Made by a program: the position numbers and the translations under genes
Part shown: positions 26,595 to 36,863 of the stretch, in pieces
Layout: every line of letters begins with the position of its first letter
How positions within the stretch are numbered: the first letter of the stretch is position 1
NCBI RefSeq assembly: GCF_012317045.1
Contig: NZ_CP051154.1
Location: 3,906,001 to 3,970,000 of the forward strand
Direction of reading: 5' to 3'
Source: Leifsonia sp. PS1209
GTDB taxonomy: Bacteria; Actinomycetota; Actinomycetes; Actinomycetales; Microbacteriaceae
Length of the DNA: 64,000 bases
Notes under the pieces: generated by a model
Seen by the model: the letters and a program-made list of their open reading frames with translations, nothing else
Database searches by the model: none
What the model was told of the DNA's origin: nothing

Positions 26595-27088
26595 CATAAT
26601 CATTATTATCGGCTATCTATGAATAGGGTGTTTATGCCTCGGTGTGGGACATGGCGAGTCTTGGTAATTGTCCAGCCGGCAGGGTGGAGACCGCTCGTCA
26701 CCGTCGCATATGTGTAAGCGTGTTTGTTGTGGTCGCAAGGGGCGGTGCGGACCGGCCTGTCGGCGGCGACGTGACTGATGGCGATGGTGGTGATTCCATC
26801 CCAGCCCCAGCGCTATCGCATTGCGACGACGACCATTGAGAATCCGCCGACAAGAGCAATGATGGCAAACGGAAGATCGACCGGAATTGATGGTGACCTG
26901 AACTGTTTCACGCCCGTCCGGTGGCGAACGCGATGCTTCTTCGGTGGCTCTCCGGCGTCGGACTCTTCGCCACCTTCGCCTTCACGTCGGCTGCCGCATG
27001 ATTCCGTATAAAATATATTGCGCGGGAGCTGCGGCTAGATTCGAGAACTTCGGAGCGGCGCAGTTTGGGAGTATTCCGCTTGCCGTGG
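26595..27088. other. 494-bp A/T-richer junction between the two Rhs cassettes
   Basis: Nothing here is a confident gene. It contains a possible 32-codon minus-strand ORF (26813-26911) and several short random-looking frames. It separates the + strand Rhs1 cassette from the - strand Rhs2 cassette and looks like the decayed seam of the island. Confidence 0.5.
26813..26911 (-). CDS. Possible 32-aa single-TM peptide or remnant of a membrane protein gene
   Basis: GTG 26911 opens a frame reading MKQFRSPSIPVDLPFAIIAL then VGGFSMVVVAMR and stop. This is one strong hydrophobic helix after a short basic start. The frame is open for about 40 codons upstream of the GTG as well, with polar content. There is no clear ribosome site. 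It may be an orphan or a remnant of a displaced immunity gene, on the same strand as the Rhs2 cassette. Confidence 0.22.
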   Translation of the reverse strand: MKQFRSPSIPVDLPFAIIALVGGFSMVVVAMR

Positions 27089-27682
27089 CTACCGAATTTC
27101 AGGCCTGGTTTGTCGCTGAAGCTGAGCAACAAGCGAGTCGACGGCTGGCTTTGCGGCAGGTCGCGCGATTAGTGAGCGGGAGTGGATGATCGTGAGGGCT
27201 ACTGATACATGGGGATTGCTTTTGAGGTTTAGAACCAGTTTCCGCCGTCTCCGAAGGCCGCCCCGAACGCGACGAACCTCGACCGAGGTCATCGAGGTAT
27301 ATGGGATCGTTGCTACTAGTTGCGGGTATCCGGTTCCTCGCCAGACCCGCATTTCGTCTCCATCAAGTTGAAGAACACCGAGGGGGGGCATCCACGCCAT
27401 GCGGTGCTCGGATGCTAACTCGTTCCAGACGACGCTGTCTGCTGAGAACGGGTACAACTGAGTACCGGGGTACTGATCGCGGACGGTCCTCACTTGTGCC
27501 GCCGAGTAGAGGCCAGATCCGATGTAAATGATCGCGACGATCACTAGGACGACAATGAGGGCGATCAGCCACGCTGAGAGTGGGTTTCGACCGTTGATGG
27601 TATCGACGATCGAGCGTGCAAGCGCGGGTATCCCGACCGCAAGTGCGGCGAGATGGAGCGTCCATCTTTGCGCGGACCCCAT
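27089..27682 (-). CDS. Membrane protein behind Rhs2, candidate immunity protein
   Basis: 197 residues. Two N-terminal hydrophobic segments (LHLAALAVGIPALARSIVDT and LSAWLIALIVVLVIVAIIYI) are followed by a soluble part that looks like a small PH-like or beta-sandwich domain (MPPLGVLQLDGDEMRVWRGT then SMTSVEVRRVRGG). It starts 29 bp after the Rhs2 stop on the same strand, the classical immunity-gene position. It is unrelated by eye to the two small membrane proteins behind Rhs1, consistent with each tip having its own partner. No family recognised. Confidence 0.6.
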   Translation of the reverse strand: MGSAQRWTLHLAALAVGIPALARSIVDTINGRNPLSAWLIALIVVLVIVAIIYIGSGLYSAAQVRTVRDQYPGTQLYPFSADSVVWNELASEHRMAWMPPLGVLQLDGDEMRVWRGTGYPQLVATIPYTSMTSVEVRRVRGGLRRRRKLVLNLKSNPHVSVALTIIHSRSLIARPAAKPAVDSLVAQLQRQTRPEIR

Positions 27683-27711
27683 GTAGTTTTCCTCCTGTGC
27701 TGGCCACGTTG

Positions 27712-30700
27712 TCAGTGGTACGACGGAAACAATTCATGCTTACCAGGGATTCTCGGTTTCCCCGGGAAACCGTCAACGCCGAACGCCCCAGCTCGGCATG
27801 TGTTTCCGGCTGCGAATGCCATACAGCTAATTGCAAGAGAGCTCGCTCCAGAAACGACCGCGGCTATGTCGAAGAGCGGACCAGCGAGCGCCCCGATTTC
27901 GCCACCGAATTCGCTGACGAGTGGACCGGCAATGGAGAACAGACCCGATGCATTTGACAGCACTCTCGCCGTAAGTTGGCCGCCGTCGGGCTCAAGCGCC
28001 CAACTCTGGACCTGATCGGTGACATGGCTCCACATTGCAGCGGTTTTGATCTGCGTCGTCAGGGGGTTCAGTAGATTTAGTGGCAGCAAGTCTGCCGCCA
28101 ATCGGGCGCGAACGCCGAGCGAATTGAATGGGCCTTGTGACCAGCCGATCACAGTTGGGCTGAAGGGCGACTGCGTCTTGCTGCCGCGAATAGGAGTGTT
28201 GCCTCCATCACTCAGCCTGAATCCGCTTCCGAACTCTCCGGATAGGTCGAAGCTGTTTAACGGATCAAGTGGGTAAGCATAGTCGGTTGGGTTGCCACCG
28301 GTCACGGGGTCGACCTCTAGGAAGCGACCGAGCGCCGGGACGTATTGCCGAGCTCCCATCTCGATGGTCGCGACACTCCCCAGGTGTTCGAACATTTTTT
28401 GGGCCCCGCCCAGCCAAGCGTTGTCCAGATCGTTGGCCAGGCTATTGGCTACCGCGTCATCCGCGCTTGCGCTGCCGATAGCTCCAGATGCTGGGTCCAT
28501 CGGTTGACCGAACGGATCGTAAGTATTTGAGCTCCGCGATCTGAAGCCCGCTTGGTCCGCGGCGGCGACGATATCACCATGCAGATTCGGATAGGACCAT
28601 GTCCGGGCTCCGCCTGCTGTGGTGAGTGTGGTCGCTCCGCCGGGAAGCGCCATTTGATAGGTCGTAAGCATCCGTGCTTTGTCGAGTATGAACGATGGTG
28701 CGCTCGAACCGGTGAATCCGAAGAGGATCGTGGTCTCGATCCCTGCGCTGTCCTTGGTTGTGCGTTGCACGATGCGGTTGGTGGCGTCCCGTGTGTAGGT
28801 GACTTTCGTGCCGTCGGGAAGTGTTGTGCTGGTGTGTCGGTCGGCGGCGTCGTAGCTGATGACTTGGTCTGCGAGGCGGACGGTGTTGCCGTGTGCGTCA
28901 TAGGACAGTGAGACGGCGGGGACCCCCGGGTAGAGCGTGGCTTGGTCAGCTGGGGTGGGTGCTCCGGTGGTTGTGGAGAGGTTGGCCCCATTGATCGGGT
29001 TCGCGTCGATCTGCCGGTTGGTGACTCGGGTTCCGGTGAGTCGGTCGGCGTGGTCGTAGCAGGAGGTGATGGTGGTGGGTGTGGCGCCGTCGAGGCTGTC
29101 GGTGTATCCGGTGCGGTTGCCGCTGAGGCCGGCCATTGTGTTCACCCCGCACCCGCTGGTGGCAGCGTATTGGTAGGTGAGCTTGTGCCTGGGGATGGTT
29201 GCGGCGATGAGGCGTCCGGCGGCATCATAGGAGTACGCGGACTTGCTGGTGGTTGTGCCGTCGGCGAGGGTGTTGGTGAGGATGCGGCCGGTTTGTGATC
29301 GGACGACGTCTTCGGTGATGGGTGCTTGGTCGCCGAAGTCCCAGGTCATACCGGTGGTGGCACCGGCGAGGTTGGTGCGGATTTGTGACAGGGCGGTGCC
29401 GTTGCCTGCGTTGCCAGGCCCGGCCGGGTAGGCGACGGATGCGAGCTGCGATCCTTGGTAGGTGTTGATGGCGATGGTGGCGCCGTTGTCGAGGACGGTG
29501 AGGAGACGCCCGTCGAGGTCGTAGGTATATCCGCGGGTGGAGGTTGTGGTCCCGTCGGGCATGGTGCTGACTGATTTGGTGATTTGGGTGAGGTGGTTCC
29601 AGGTGTTGACGGTCTTCACCCCCCACACGTCGGTGTACTCGGTCTGTCGGCCGAGATAGTCGGTTCGGGTGGTGATGGTGCCCGCGGGATCGGTGACGGT
29701 GGTGAGAGTGGGGTCGGTTCCCTTCCCAAACGTCGTCGTGACGGTGCGTGCGGGGTTGCTGCCGTAGGCGGGATAGGTGACCTTCGTGATTCGGCTGCGG
29801 AGGTCGTAGCTGGTGCAGGTCCAGTCGGCGTCGCCGCTGCGTTTGCTGGCGACGGTACGCCCGAGCAGGTCGTGGATGACTGTTGTGACGATCGCGGAGC
29901 CGACCGCCGGTGTCGGGCCGGTGGTGGATTTAAGCGTCCCGTACTGGGGTGTTGTGAGCGGGAGGCCGCACACCGCGGTGGTCAGGCTGAGCTGCGTGCC
30001 GTATCCGCCGGCGTCGGTGTAGTACTGGGAGGTGGTGCCGGCGGTGGCGGCGGGGTGGCCTGCGGCGGTTGCGGCTGGCAGCCTGCTGCTGAGGGGGCGG
30101 AGGTATCCGGCGCCGGCGGTTTCGTAGGTGGCTTCGGTGCGGAGGTTCAGTCCGGCCGGGTCGACGGTGGTGGCGATGGGTTGGCCGAGCCAGGGTGCCG
30201 TACCGTAGTCAGTCGTGGTGACCGCGGGGAGGGCTGCTGCGCCGGTGACGCCGGCGGGGATGGACTCGTCGACGGTGGTTTGGGTGGCGTAGCCGTAGTC
30301 GGGTTTCAGAGAGCTGTCTTTGACCCAGTCGAATGTGGAGGTTGCGACGGCAGCGTTACGCCAGAGCAGCTGGAATCCGGCCGATCCGCGGTCTTCGAGG
30401 ATGTCGATCCGAACGGGTACGGTTCGGCCGTTCAGCGAGGTCGGCAGCGTAGCTTGCCTGGCGTGCAGTGGGCCGTTGATGGGGTCATCGATGTAGAGGA
30501 TGTTGTCGACCCAGACCTTGACGGCGTCGTCCACCTTGGTTTGGATCTCCCATGTTCCGGTGGCGGGGATGGTGATGAGGCCGGTGAGGCGGGCGGTCCA
30601 GCCGTCGGCGGTGATTTCCGGGGTGGGGCTTCCTGTGCCCCAGTCGGCCGTCATTTTTCCGGACCCGGCGGGGTCGATACCGAGCCGGTAGGCCTTGGGG

Positions 30701-33700
30701 GCGCCGGCCCATTGTTTGTTGTCCCAGGTGGCCATGGCGAGGCCTTGTCGGCCGGTGTCGTAGTCGGTGTGGGTGTGTCCGGGTTTGATCGGGCATGACG
30801 CCAGTGGTTTCCGGTCGGCTCCGAAACAGGATGCGGGTGCGGGGCCGTACGTGTCTGTGAGGCGGTCTTGCTCGTTGTAGAGCTTGGTCGACATGAACCC
30901 GCGGGCGTCGGTCTCCGACCAGACGAGGTCCTTCTCGATGGTCTTGTCTGCAGGGTTGTTGGGGTCTTTGGCTTGCCACCGTGTGTTTGCGGTGTTGCCG
31001 AGTGCGGATGTTCGTGACAGTTGGCGGAGGGAGTCGTCGAAGGTGACGGTGGCTGAATGCCCGTTGGACGGTGCCACGTTGGGCACGGTTTGTCCGTTCG
31101 CGTCGGCGTAGGTGACGTTGTCGCCGTAGACGTAGCTGGTGGCGGTGCGCGCGTTGACGGTGACTCCGTCGCCGGCGGGGAGGACGATTTTGGCGATCCT
31201 GTTGGAGGTGTCGTAGGAGATCGAGGCGTAGTCTGCTGCCCGGAGCGCGCTGCCTGGGTTGACCGTGTACCAGTCGTTCGCGGCCGCGTCGCGTACCGCG
31301 CTCATGAGGCCGTTTGCTGCGTAGCCGAAGCTGGTGATTTCGCTTCCGGGGTCGTCGATGCGCATCAGCTTTGCAGCGTTTGCGCTGGACGTGTTGTAGA
31401 ACAGGCGGGTGTAGTCGCGCTTCCCTGAGACGTGTCCGGGGTAGATGATCGCGCAGAGCATCCCTGCCGGTGCGGGCGGGAACAGGACAGTACCTGCACT
31501 GTCGGTGACCTGTGGGCAGGCGAGGGACGAGTTGGTGTCCGCGCTGGTCAGTCCGACCGATGCGGCGGTGTCGCCGCCGTAGGCGAACACGACTTCGCGG
31601 TCGTATTTGGCTGGCGATGAGCCGGCGACCTTGGACAGCGGGTCACTGATCCGATCAATCCGGCTGGACCCTGCCCGGTACGAGCTGATCGGGGCGGCGG
31701 ACTTCTTCGCGTCGACAGGGCTGGAGACGGTGGTGACGTCTCCGGCTTCGTTGAACGAGTAGATGCTGCCGTCGGAGGTGGTGAACGACACCTGGTTGTC
31801 CGCGTCGAGAGCGACGATGCCGGCCTCACCTGCGGGCGGGGTGTACCCGGTGTTCGTTTTGCTGAACACGTGCACACCACCGGTGGAGTCGGTGAAGGTG
31901 ACGCCCGTCTCGGTGACTTTCGCCTTCGAGAACGCGCCAGCGGACCCGGCGACCGGGGTGGACGCGGCCCAGCCGGCTGGAAGGATCTCCGGTGTGAGCG
32001 TGAACCAGCTGGCAGGCACCTCGAACGGTGCGCCCCCGTCCTTCTTCGCCATCAACGTCACATAAGCGCCCGCGACGACCTCCTGATACTGGAGTTGGAA
32101 GGCGACGCTCGAGCCGTTGAGCGCGATCGCCGGCTTGTCCCAGACAGGAGTCGTGCTGGGTGCGTTCCATTTGTCGATGATGACGGTGTTCTGGATCCAC
32201 GCCCGGACGCCGTCATCCTGCAGGGCGGAGAACTGGTAGCTGCCGGGGGCGTCCGGGGTGAGGAACCCGGACCAGCGGACCAGGAAGTAGTCGTTCTTCA
32301 GGGCGGGGCCCGGTGAGCCGTTCTTCCAGTCGAAGTTGATTGCCGGGTCCGTGCGCACCATCACCGGTGACTTCCCGGTGAAGCTGTAGTCCGGGGATGC
32401 GCCGGCGGCGGGGGTTACGTCGAAGTACTCCCCCTTCAACCCGCGGTTGGAAGGCTTCAACGTGTTGTAGTTGAACGACATCCCCATCGGGCCGCCCAGC
32501 GTCGATACCGTCGGCGACGAGAACGAGAGACCCATGTTGCCGTTGGCCATGTTCACCGTCGCCGGTCCGACCTTGTCTGTCGGAGCCGGGCCCGCGTCGC
32601 CGATGCGGAGGTTGACGGTCATCTTGTTCGTCCACCAGGGCTGATACTCGGTGGTGCCGTCCTTGATCAGGACCCCCCACCAGTAGATGGAGCCATCCTG
32701 CAACGTTCCGGCGGGCGGGGTCCAGGACGTGCTGTCCACCCAGCCCGAGTTCGCGATCTGCCCGCTCACCCCGTCCGATCCGGTCGTGATCCGGTACCAA
32801 TACTTCACCGCACCACCGGCGGCGCCAGTGACCTTGTCGATCGACAGCTCCGGGGTCAGATTCGTGACCACCGCTCCGTCGCCCGGACTGGCAGTGTCCC
32901 GGTTCGGGGACGTCATATTGCCGGTCGTGAACGACCAGATGGCGCTGCCGCGCACGGTCGAGGACCCGAGGACACCGTTGTACCCGTCCTTGATATTCAC
33001 CCGCCAGTAATACTTCGTGTTCGCCTTCAACTTCGTTTGCGGGATCTGCGTCTGCGGGGCGCCGATCCAGAGGATGTCGTTGACCACATTGAAGTCCGGG
33101 TTGACGTTCTCGGAGACAACGAACTGGTACGCAAGACCAGCCCCGCCCGGGTCCGTCGACCCTGCAATCTTCAGAGTCGGCGTCAGCGAGCTCTTCCCAC
33201 CGTTCGCCGGTGACGGCGACGTGAGGGTACCGGGGAGCGGGTAGTCCTTCCACGCGACATACAGCGCTGTCTGGATCTGCTTGTAAGTGAATTTGCCTGC
33301 AGTCTCGTCACCGGTGATGGTCATGTACGCACCGGTCGTGCCCGCGCGCACCCACGACGCGATCCGCGCTCCCAAAGCAGTCCCGGTGGACTGGCCACCC
33401 GAAGCGCCGACCGAGAGGGACGCGAGACTGTCGCCGACGCAGCTGTAGCCGAAGCAGGGAGCATAGTAGACGCCGCCCGCGAATGTGCCAGTGCTGCTGT
33501 CGCCGGACACCGGGTTTGAAGCGACGATCGCCGCGTCGAGGATCTGCTTGCCGAAGAACTGCTCGTAGTTGTAGTGAACCTGGGTGCGCCACATGCCGCC
33601 GTTGTTCGAGTTGCCGATGAACACACCCTGGTTCGTGTTCGTCGGACCATTCGACTTGAACGCCAGCTCCGCATCATTCATAGCTGAGGACGTCGTCGGA

Positions 33701-34914
33701 TCGACGAACACCGGGTACTGACGCGCGGCATCGTTGAGCCAGGCCGCATCCGGAGTGACCTTCAGCTTGAACCGGTCACCAGCCTGCGAAACGGCAAGCT
33801 TGACAGAACCGACGGCTGCCGCTTTCTTGCCGTCGACGTCCGACGAGTCCCACATCGTCGGCGCTGGCACCTGGAACACGTCCGTGCCCGTCGCGTCCTC
33901 GAACACGACTCCGCCCCGCTCGTCCAGCTTTGCCGTCAGCCCCGGCGCGTCAACGACCCACGTCCACGTCGGGTCCTTGTCGAGCTTCTTCGCGACGCGG
34001 AACAGCTCCTTCACCCCGGCGGTGTCCACGTCGTAGGTCAGGTCGACGTTGTCGAACACGTGCTTGTACTCGAGGTGATTCTTCTCCTCCGACCACGGCG
34101 CCAAATCACGCTCGAGCACACTGTGCGCTGCGCCATCCAGACTGAACGTCACGGTGTCATCACCACGCGACATCGTGAGCAGCTTCGCATCGTCCGCGTG
34201 TTCGGCGAACTCCGGTTTGAGCGGGTGCTGCTGCACTTCCGCGCCGCCCTGGCCCAACCAGGACAGCGGCCCTGTCGTTGACAGATCGGTTTGGATGGGC
34301 ACCCACGCACCGTCGTCGGCTTTCACGTTCACTGGCGTGGGCGAAATCGCCGACACCAGGGAGTCATCCGGGCCCTCGTAGGTGGTCGAGAACTCGTCTC
34401 GATCCACCACCTGCTGGTCGCCATCAGCGAACTCGGAGAGGTCCGGTTTTGCACCCTGCACCGGCTCAGGCGCAGGCGGGGACTCAGGAAGACCGACAGG
34501 TGGCGCATCCTTGAACGAGCCCGCCGGCGCTGACGCCGACGTATCCGGCTCACCTCCCGCATCCATCGACGGCACCGATGGAATCGACGAAGAACTAGGT
34601 GACTCCTCATCTGGGGCGGCAGCGGCAGGCGTCACCGAAGAAAGTTGCCCCGTCGTGAACCACTGTCTCATGTGGCACGCCGCCTGCCTGCAGCTCAGAA
34701 GCCGCCTGAGCGATGAGCGCCGGGGTGATCGGAACGGGTTCCGATGACGGCGCGGTAGCCGCATTCGCCGGCGCTGCGCCAAGTATTGCGCTCGCGACGC
34801 CCCCGAACTCAGCCGCTCACTCGCGCTATCGGTCGCGTATGCACGCGTTTTGGGTGTCCTTCGCGGGAAGTAAAAGGACGTCGTTTGCTCACAATATGGA
34901 CATAACGTAGACAT
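27712..34914 (-). CDS. Rhs/YD-repeat protein with two PA14 domains and variable tip (Rhs2); N-terminus apparently frameshifted
   Basis: The open frame gives 2400 residues with the same architecture as Rhs1: N-terminal region with [20 protein letters not shown] near 400; Fn3-like segments at about 560-760; PA14 domain 1 at about 825-955 ([19 protein letters not shown]); PA14 domain 2 at about 1390-1525; YD repeats ([27 protein letters not shown]); and core end at about 2188-2222 ([20 protein letters not shown]). The last 175 residues are a different, hydrophobic tip ending [11 protein letters not shown]. Residues 1 to about 90 are Arg-rich and do not look like a signal peptide. An export-type sequence lies in another frame (34610-34816), so the gene may need frame correction or be defective. 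Codons 1-90 should not be trusted. Confidence 0.85.
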   Translation of the reverse strand: MSTLCPYCEQTTSFYFPRRTPKTRAYATDSASERLSSGASRAQYLAQRRRMRLPRRHRNPFRSPRRSSLRRLLSCRQAACHMRQWFTTGQLSSVTPAAAAPDEESPSSSSIPSVPSMDAGGEPDTSASAPAGSFKDAPPVGLPESPPAPEPVQGAKPDLSEFADGDQQVVDRDEFSTTYEGPDDSLVSAISPTPVNVKADDGAWVPIQTDLSTTGPLSWLGQGGAEVQQHPLKPEFAEHADDAKLLTMSRGDDTVTFSLDGAAHSVLERDLAPWSEEKNHLEYKHVFDNVDLTYDVDTAGVKELFRVAKKLDKDPTWTWVVDAPGLTAKLDERGGVVFEDATGTDVFQVPAPTMWDSSDVDGKKAAAVGSVKLAVSQAGDRFKLKVTPDAAWLNDAARQYPVFVDPTTSSAMNDAELAFKSNGPTNTNQGVFIGNSNNGGMWRTQVHYNYEQFFGKQILDAAIVASNPVSGDSSTGTFAGGVYYAPCFGYSCVGDSLASLSVGASGGQSTGTALGARIASWVRAGTTGAYMTITGDETAGKFTYKQIQTALYVAWKDYPLPGTLTSPSPANGGKSSLTPTLKIAGSTDPGGAGLAYQFVVSENVNPDFNVVNDILWIGAPQTQIPQTKLKANTKYYWRVNIKDGYNGVLGSSTVRGSAIWSFTTGNMTSPNRDTASPGDGAVVTNLTPELSIDKVTGAAGGAVKYWYRITTGSDGVSGQIANSGWVDSTSWTPPAGTLQDGSIYWWGVLIKDGTTEYQPWWTNKMTVNLRIGDAGPAPTDKVGPATVNMANGNMGLSFSSPTVSTLGGPMGMSFNYNTLKPSNRGLKGEYFDVTPAAGASPDYSFTGKSPVMVRTDPAINFDWKNGSPGPALKNDYFLVRWSGFLTPDAPGSYQFSALQDDGVRAWIQNTVIIDKWNAPSTTPVWDKPAIALNGSSVAFQLQYQEVVAGAYVTLMAKKDGGAPFEVPASWFTLTPEILPAGWAASTPVAGSAGAFSKAKVTETGVTFTDSTGGVHVFSKTNTGYTPPAGEAGIVALDADNQVSFTTSDGSIYSFNEAGDVTTVSSPVDAKKSAAPISSYRAGSSRIDRISDPLSKVAGSSPAKYDREVVFAYGGDTAASVGLTSADTNSSLACPQVTDSAGTVLFPPAPAGMLCAIIYPGHVSGKRDYTRLFYNTSSANAAKLMRIDDPGSEITSFGYAANGLMSAVRDAAANDWYTVNPGSALRAADYASISYDTSNRIAKIVLPAGDGVTVNARTATSYVYGDNVTYADANGQTVPNVAPSNGHSATVTFDDSLRQLSRTSALGNTANTRWQAKDPNNPADKTIEKDLVWSETDARGFMSTKLYNEQDRLTDTYGPAPASCFGADRKPLASCPIKPGHTHTDYDTGRQGLAMATWDNKQWAGAPKAYRLGIDPAGSGKMTADWGTGSPTPEITADGWTARLTGLITIPATGTWEIQTKVDDAVKVWVDNILYIDDPINGPLHARQATLPTSLNGRTVPVRIDILEDRGSAGFQLLWRNAAVATSTFDWVKDSSLKPDYGYATQTTVDESIPAGVTGAAALPAVTTTDYGTAPWLGQPIATTVDPAGLNLRTEATYETAGAGYLRPLSSRLPAATAAGHPAATAGTTSQYYTDAGGYGTQLSLTTAVCGLPLTTPQYGTLKSTTGPTPAVGSAIVTTVIHDLLGRTVASKRSGDADWTCTSYDLRSRITKVTYPAYGSNPARTVTTTFGKGTDPTLTTVTDPAGTITTRTDYLGRQTEYTDVWGVKTVNTWNHLTQITKSVSTMPDGTTTSTRGYTYDLDGRLLTVLDNGATIAINTYQGSQLASVAYPAGPGNAGNGTALSQIRTNLAGATTGMTWDFGDQAPITEDVVRSQTGRILTNTLADGTTTSKSAYSYDAAGRLIAATIPRHKLTYQYAATSGCGVNTMAGLSGNRTGYTDSLDGATPTTITSCYDHADRLTGTRVTNRQIDANPINGANLSTTTGAPTPADQATLYPGVPAVSLSYDAHGNTVRLADQVISYDAADRHTSTTLPDGTKVTYTRDATNRIVQRTTKDSAGIETTILFGFTGSSAPSFILDKARMLTTYQMALPGGATTLTTAGGARTWSYPNLHGDIVAAADQAGFRSRSSNTYDPFGQPMDPASGAIGSASADDAVANSLANDLDNAWLGGAQKMFEHLGSVATIEMGARQYVPALGRFLEVDPVTGGNPTDYAYPLDPLNSFDLSGEFGSGFRLSDGGNTPIRGSKTQSPFSPTVIGWSQGPFNSLGVRARLAADLLPLNLLNPLTTQIKTAAMWSHVTDQVQSWALEPDGGQLTARVLSNASGLFSIAGPLVSEFGGEIGALAGPLFDIAAVVSGASSLAISCMAFAAGNTCRAGAFGVDGFPGKPRIPGKHELFPSYH
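34610..34816 (-). other. Out-of-frame segment encoding the likely signal-peptide end of Rhs2
   Basis: In the frame +2 to the annotated Rhs2 frame, 69 codons are open and read [20 protein letters not shown] then [20 protein letters not shown]. This is a plausible signal cleavage region and mature N-terminus, much better than the Arg-rich annotated frame. A run of five C (34800-34804) marks where a one-base change would join the upstream frame to this one; a second shift is needed before the stop at 34609-34607. Confidence 0.55.
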
Positions 34915-34958
34915 GAACGCGCCGCAGGCGGGTACGCTAAGTGGTGGAGGTGAACGAT

Positions 34959-35345
34959 ATGGCGATTCTGGAGACTCCGACCCCGCGTCGGCGACGTCGT
35001 GAAGAGGCGCATGTGCGTGCGATCGAGAGCGACTTCACCCCGGCGGTGAAATCACTGGTGGAGACCCTGGGCAAGGGTCTGGTCGCCGTCATCGTGGATC
35101 GCGACGTCAAGACCGTCTCTCGGTGGATGGGCGGGGCTCTTCCTCGTGGCGAGGAGCAGCGACGCGTCATCGACACGCTGCAGATCTGCGAGCTCCTTCT
35201 CAGTGGGGATGCACCATCGGTGGTGCGCTCCTGGTTTATGGGCATGAACCCACAGCTGAATGACGAGAACCCGGCGGAGGTCCTTGCTGAGGGACGATCG
35301 CGCGACGTGATGGCTGCTGCCCGCGCCTACGCGAATGCCAGCTAG
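34959..35345 (+). CDS. Antitoxin of a RES/Xre type module (MbcA/ParS-like)
   Basis: 128 residues from ATG 34959 ([14 protein letters not shown]), which has a strong ribosome site ggaggtg; GTG 34941 is a longer alternative. The C-terminal half carries the Xre/MbcA/ParS toxin-binding type region ([40 protein letters not shown]), which neutralises the RES toxin. It overlaps the toxin gene by 11 bp, the usual antitoxin-first order. Such antitoxins usually autorepress; the promoter lies in the short gap toward Rhs2. Encoded in the accessory island between Rhs2 and the secreted trio. Confidence 0.85.
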   Translation: MAILETPTPRRRRREEAHVRAIESDFTPAVKSLVETLGKGLVAVIVDRDVKTVSRWMGGALPRGEEQRRVIDTLQICELLLSGDAPSVVRSWFMGMNPQLNDENPAEVLAEGRSRDVMAAARAYANAS

Positions 35346-36009
35346 TCCCGCTCTCGTCGACGTTCCCGGCCGCCTGGTGCGGGTCGAGCGTCCGGAACCA
35401 CCGCTGCGCTTCTCTCACATCACCGCCGAGCTGGCCGCGTCCGAGAACGCCGGAAACCGATTCGACGTCCTCGGCGGCGGCGTCCTCTACGCGTCGACCG
35501 ACGCCCAGGGGGCCTTCGCGGAGACGACGGCCCAGTTCCGCCGCAGCGCGTCGATCATCGCCCGCATTGCCCGCGCCGGTGGGTCCTTAGAGGAGCAGGA
35601 TGGCCCGAGTGTTGACGCCAGCTGGCGTGCCTCCCGCATCCTGCGCACGCTGAGCATCCGGGACGCGCTTCCGTTCGTGGACATCGAGGACCCAGACACC
35701 CACACCTTCCTCACCCAGGCCGCACCCACCGCTCTCACCGGCGCCGGCGTGAGCGTCCTCGACGTCGCCACCGTGCGCGGCCCGAACCGTCGCCTCACAC
35801 GCGCGATCGCGAACTGGCTCTACACGCGTACCGACGATGCAGGGACGCCGCTCTATGGTGGCATCCGCTACATGTCCAGGCTCGGGGACTACGAGTGCTG
35901 GGCAATATTCGAAGGCACGCTGGTTGTACCTGTCGACGAGCGCCGGATCACTGTTGACGACCCGGAGCTGGTCGCCGTCGCGAATCGCCACGGCATCCGG
36001 CTCACCTGA
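35335..36009 (+). CDS. RES-family toxin (MbcT-like NAD+ degrading)
   Basis: 224 residues with the RES signature: N-terminal Arg in RLVRVERPEPPLRFSH, then GGGVLYASTDAQGAFAETTA (about 49-68) holding the Tyr, Ser and Glu that contribute to the active site, and further conserved GGIRYMSRLGDYECWAIFEG at about 175-194. RES toxins such as MbcT deplete NAD+ by phosphorolysis or hydrolysis and stop growth. ATG 35335 overlaps the antitoxin. Full length and apparently intact. Known family, function inferred from homology by motif. Confidence 0.85.
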   Translation: MPASPALVDVPGRLVRVERPEPPLRFSHITAELAASENAGNRFDVLGGGVLYASTDAQGAFAETTAQFRRSASIIARIARAGGSLEEQDGPSVDASWRASRILRTLSIRDALPFVDIEDPDTHTFLTQAAPTALTGAGVSVLDVATVRGPNRRLTRAIANWLYTRTDDAGTPLYGGIRYMSRLGDYECWAIFEGTLVVPVDERRITVDDPELVAVANRHGIRLT

Positions 36010-36195
36010 CCCGCAACCTGAGATCGACAAGGTTGCCTCGAAGTCGACCGTCGACCACGGCGGCAAGGCGTCGTTCACCAACCAAGTCTGGGTAGGCATG
36101 GTCGCCGTGTGCCTAACACCATCCACCTGACGGCCGCGGGTGCAACAGATGCGAGCAAGGGTCTACCCTGGCGACATCCAAGTTGGGGGTGTCTT
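36010..36195. other. Intergenic region after the RES toxin
   Basis: About 186 bp with no supported gene. A short minus-strand frame here (with TWLVNDALPPWSTVDFEATL) looks protein-like but has no start or partner. Confidence 0.4.
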
Positions 36196-36375
36196 GTGAC
36201 AGAAATTCAGCCTAGGTCGGCGCTCGTTCGAGCGTGGCGTGCGACCGGACGAGTCATTAGTCGGGTCGTCAGCGCACTCATGATCGTGGGGAGCTCGCTT
36301 GGTTCCGCACGTGGCGCGGGGGATCCGGAAGCGAGAAAGGGCTACGAGAAGCCCAACCGGGAATACCGACCCTAA
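36196..36375 (+). CDS. Small single-TM protein, 59 aa
   Basis: GTG 36196 preceded by ggggg at suitable distance. The protein has a basic N-terminus (SALVRAWRATGRVISR), a hydrophobic segment (VVSALMIVGSSLGSA) and a polar, charged tail ending YEKPNREYRP. Family not recognised. Lies 66 bp before the first of the three exported proteins and may belong to the same transcription unit. Confidence 0.45.
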   Translation: MTEIQPRSALVRAWRATGRVISRVVSALMIVGSSLGSARGAGDPEARKGYEKPNREYRP

Positions 36376-36441
36376 AGTTGTATATCGGCCCCTGTCCGGC
36401 GTGTGAGAGCCTTCTCAGACACCGATCATTTGGGGGAAACG

Positions 36442-36843
36442 ATGAGGTCTCTTTCCGCTGCGCAAAGTGGGGCTCCAACAGCCCGCTTTCGAATGGCAGC
36501 ATTCCTTCTGGCAGTTGCGGCTGCCGTAGCCATCGGGGTCGCCTCCCCGAGCTCCGCTGATGCGACAACGTGGTGGTATTGGCGCACCCTGAGTCAAAAG
36601 TCCGGCAATAACACGTGGTACCCGGTCAACACCGGGGCCCAATACAACGTCGGTCATGTGGACGCCTACTCAGGAGCCGCCGGCGCATACATCGACACTG
36701 CAGGGGTTGGCCAATCGTACGGCCCGGGCAACGTTACGCAGACCTTCGGCGGCTACCGCACGGTCAACTCGAGCTGCAAGACGTACCTGCCGATCATGCC
36801 CGCCGGGCAGACCGTGTACCTCGAATGCCGGCTCGGCTACTAG
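36442..36843 (+). CDS. Small secreted protein A (aromatic-rich, two Cys)
   Basis: 133 residues from ATG 36442 (ribosome site gggggaaa). A signal peptide ends at about residue 40: MAAFLLAVAAAVAIGVASPS then SADA before TTWWYWR. The mature part, about 92 residues, is rich in Tyr, Trp, Asn and Gly and has two cysteines close to the C-terminus in the pattern SCKTYLPIMP then AGQTVYLEC. The same SC(K/R)xY...P...LxC pattern ends protein C (37505-37879), so they look like distant paralogues. Exported, likely one disulfide. No family recognised; a bacteriocin-like or surface-binding role is possible but unproven. Confidence 0.7.
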   Translation: MRSLSAAQSGAPTARFRMAAFLLAVAAAVAIGVASPSSADATTWWYWRTLSQKSGNNTWYPVNTGAQYNVGHVDAYSGAAGAYIDTAGVGQSYGPGNVTQTFGGYRTVNSSCKTYLPIMPAGQTVYLECRLGY

Positions 36844-36863
36844 CGAACTTGAAAGGACCAATC

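Noticed and set aside
34713..34910. 65-codon plus ORF with export-like residues opposite the Rhs2 start
   Set aside because: The export-like reading on the minus strand (34610-34816) is more convincing and belongs to the Rhs2 gene; the plus frame lacks a ribosome site.
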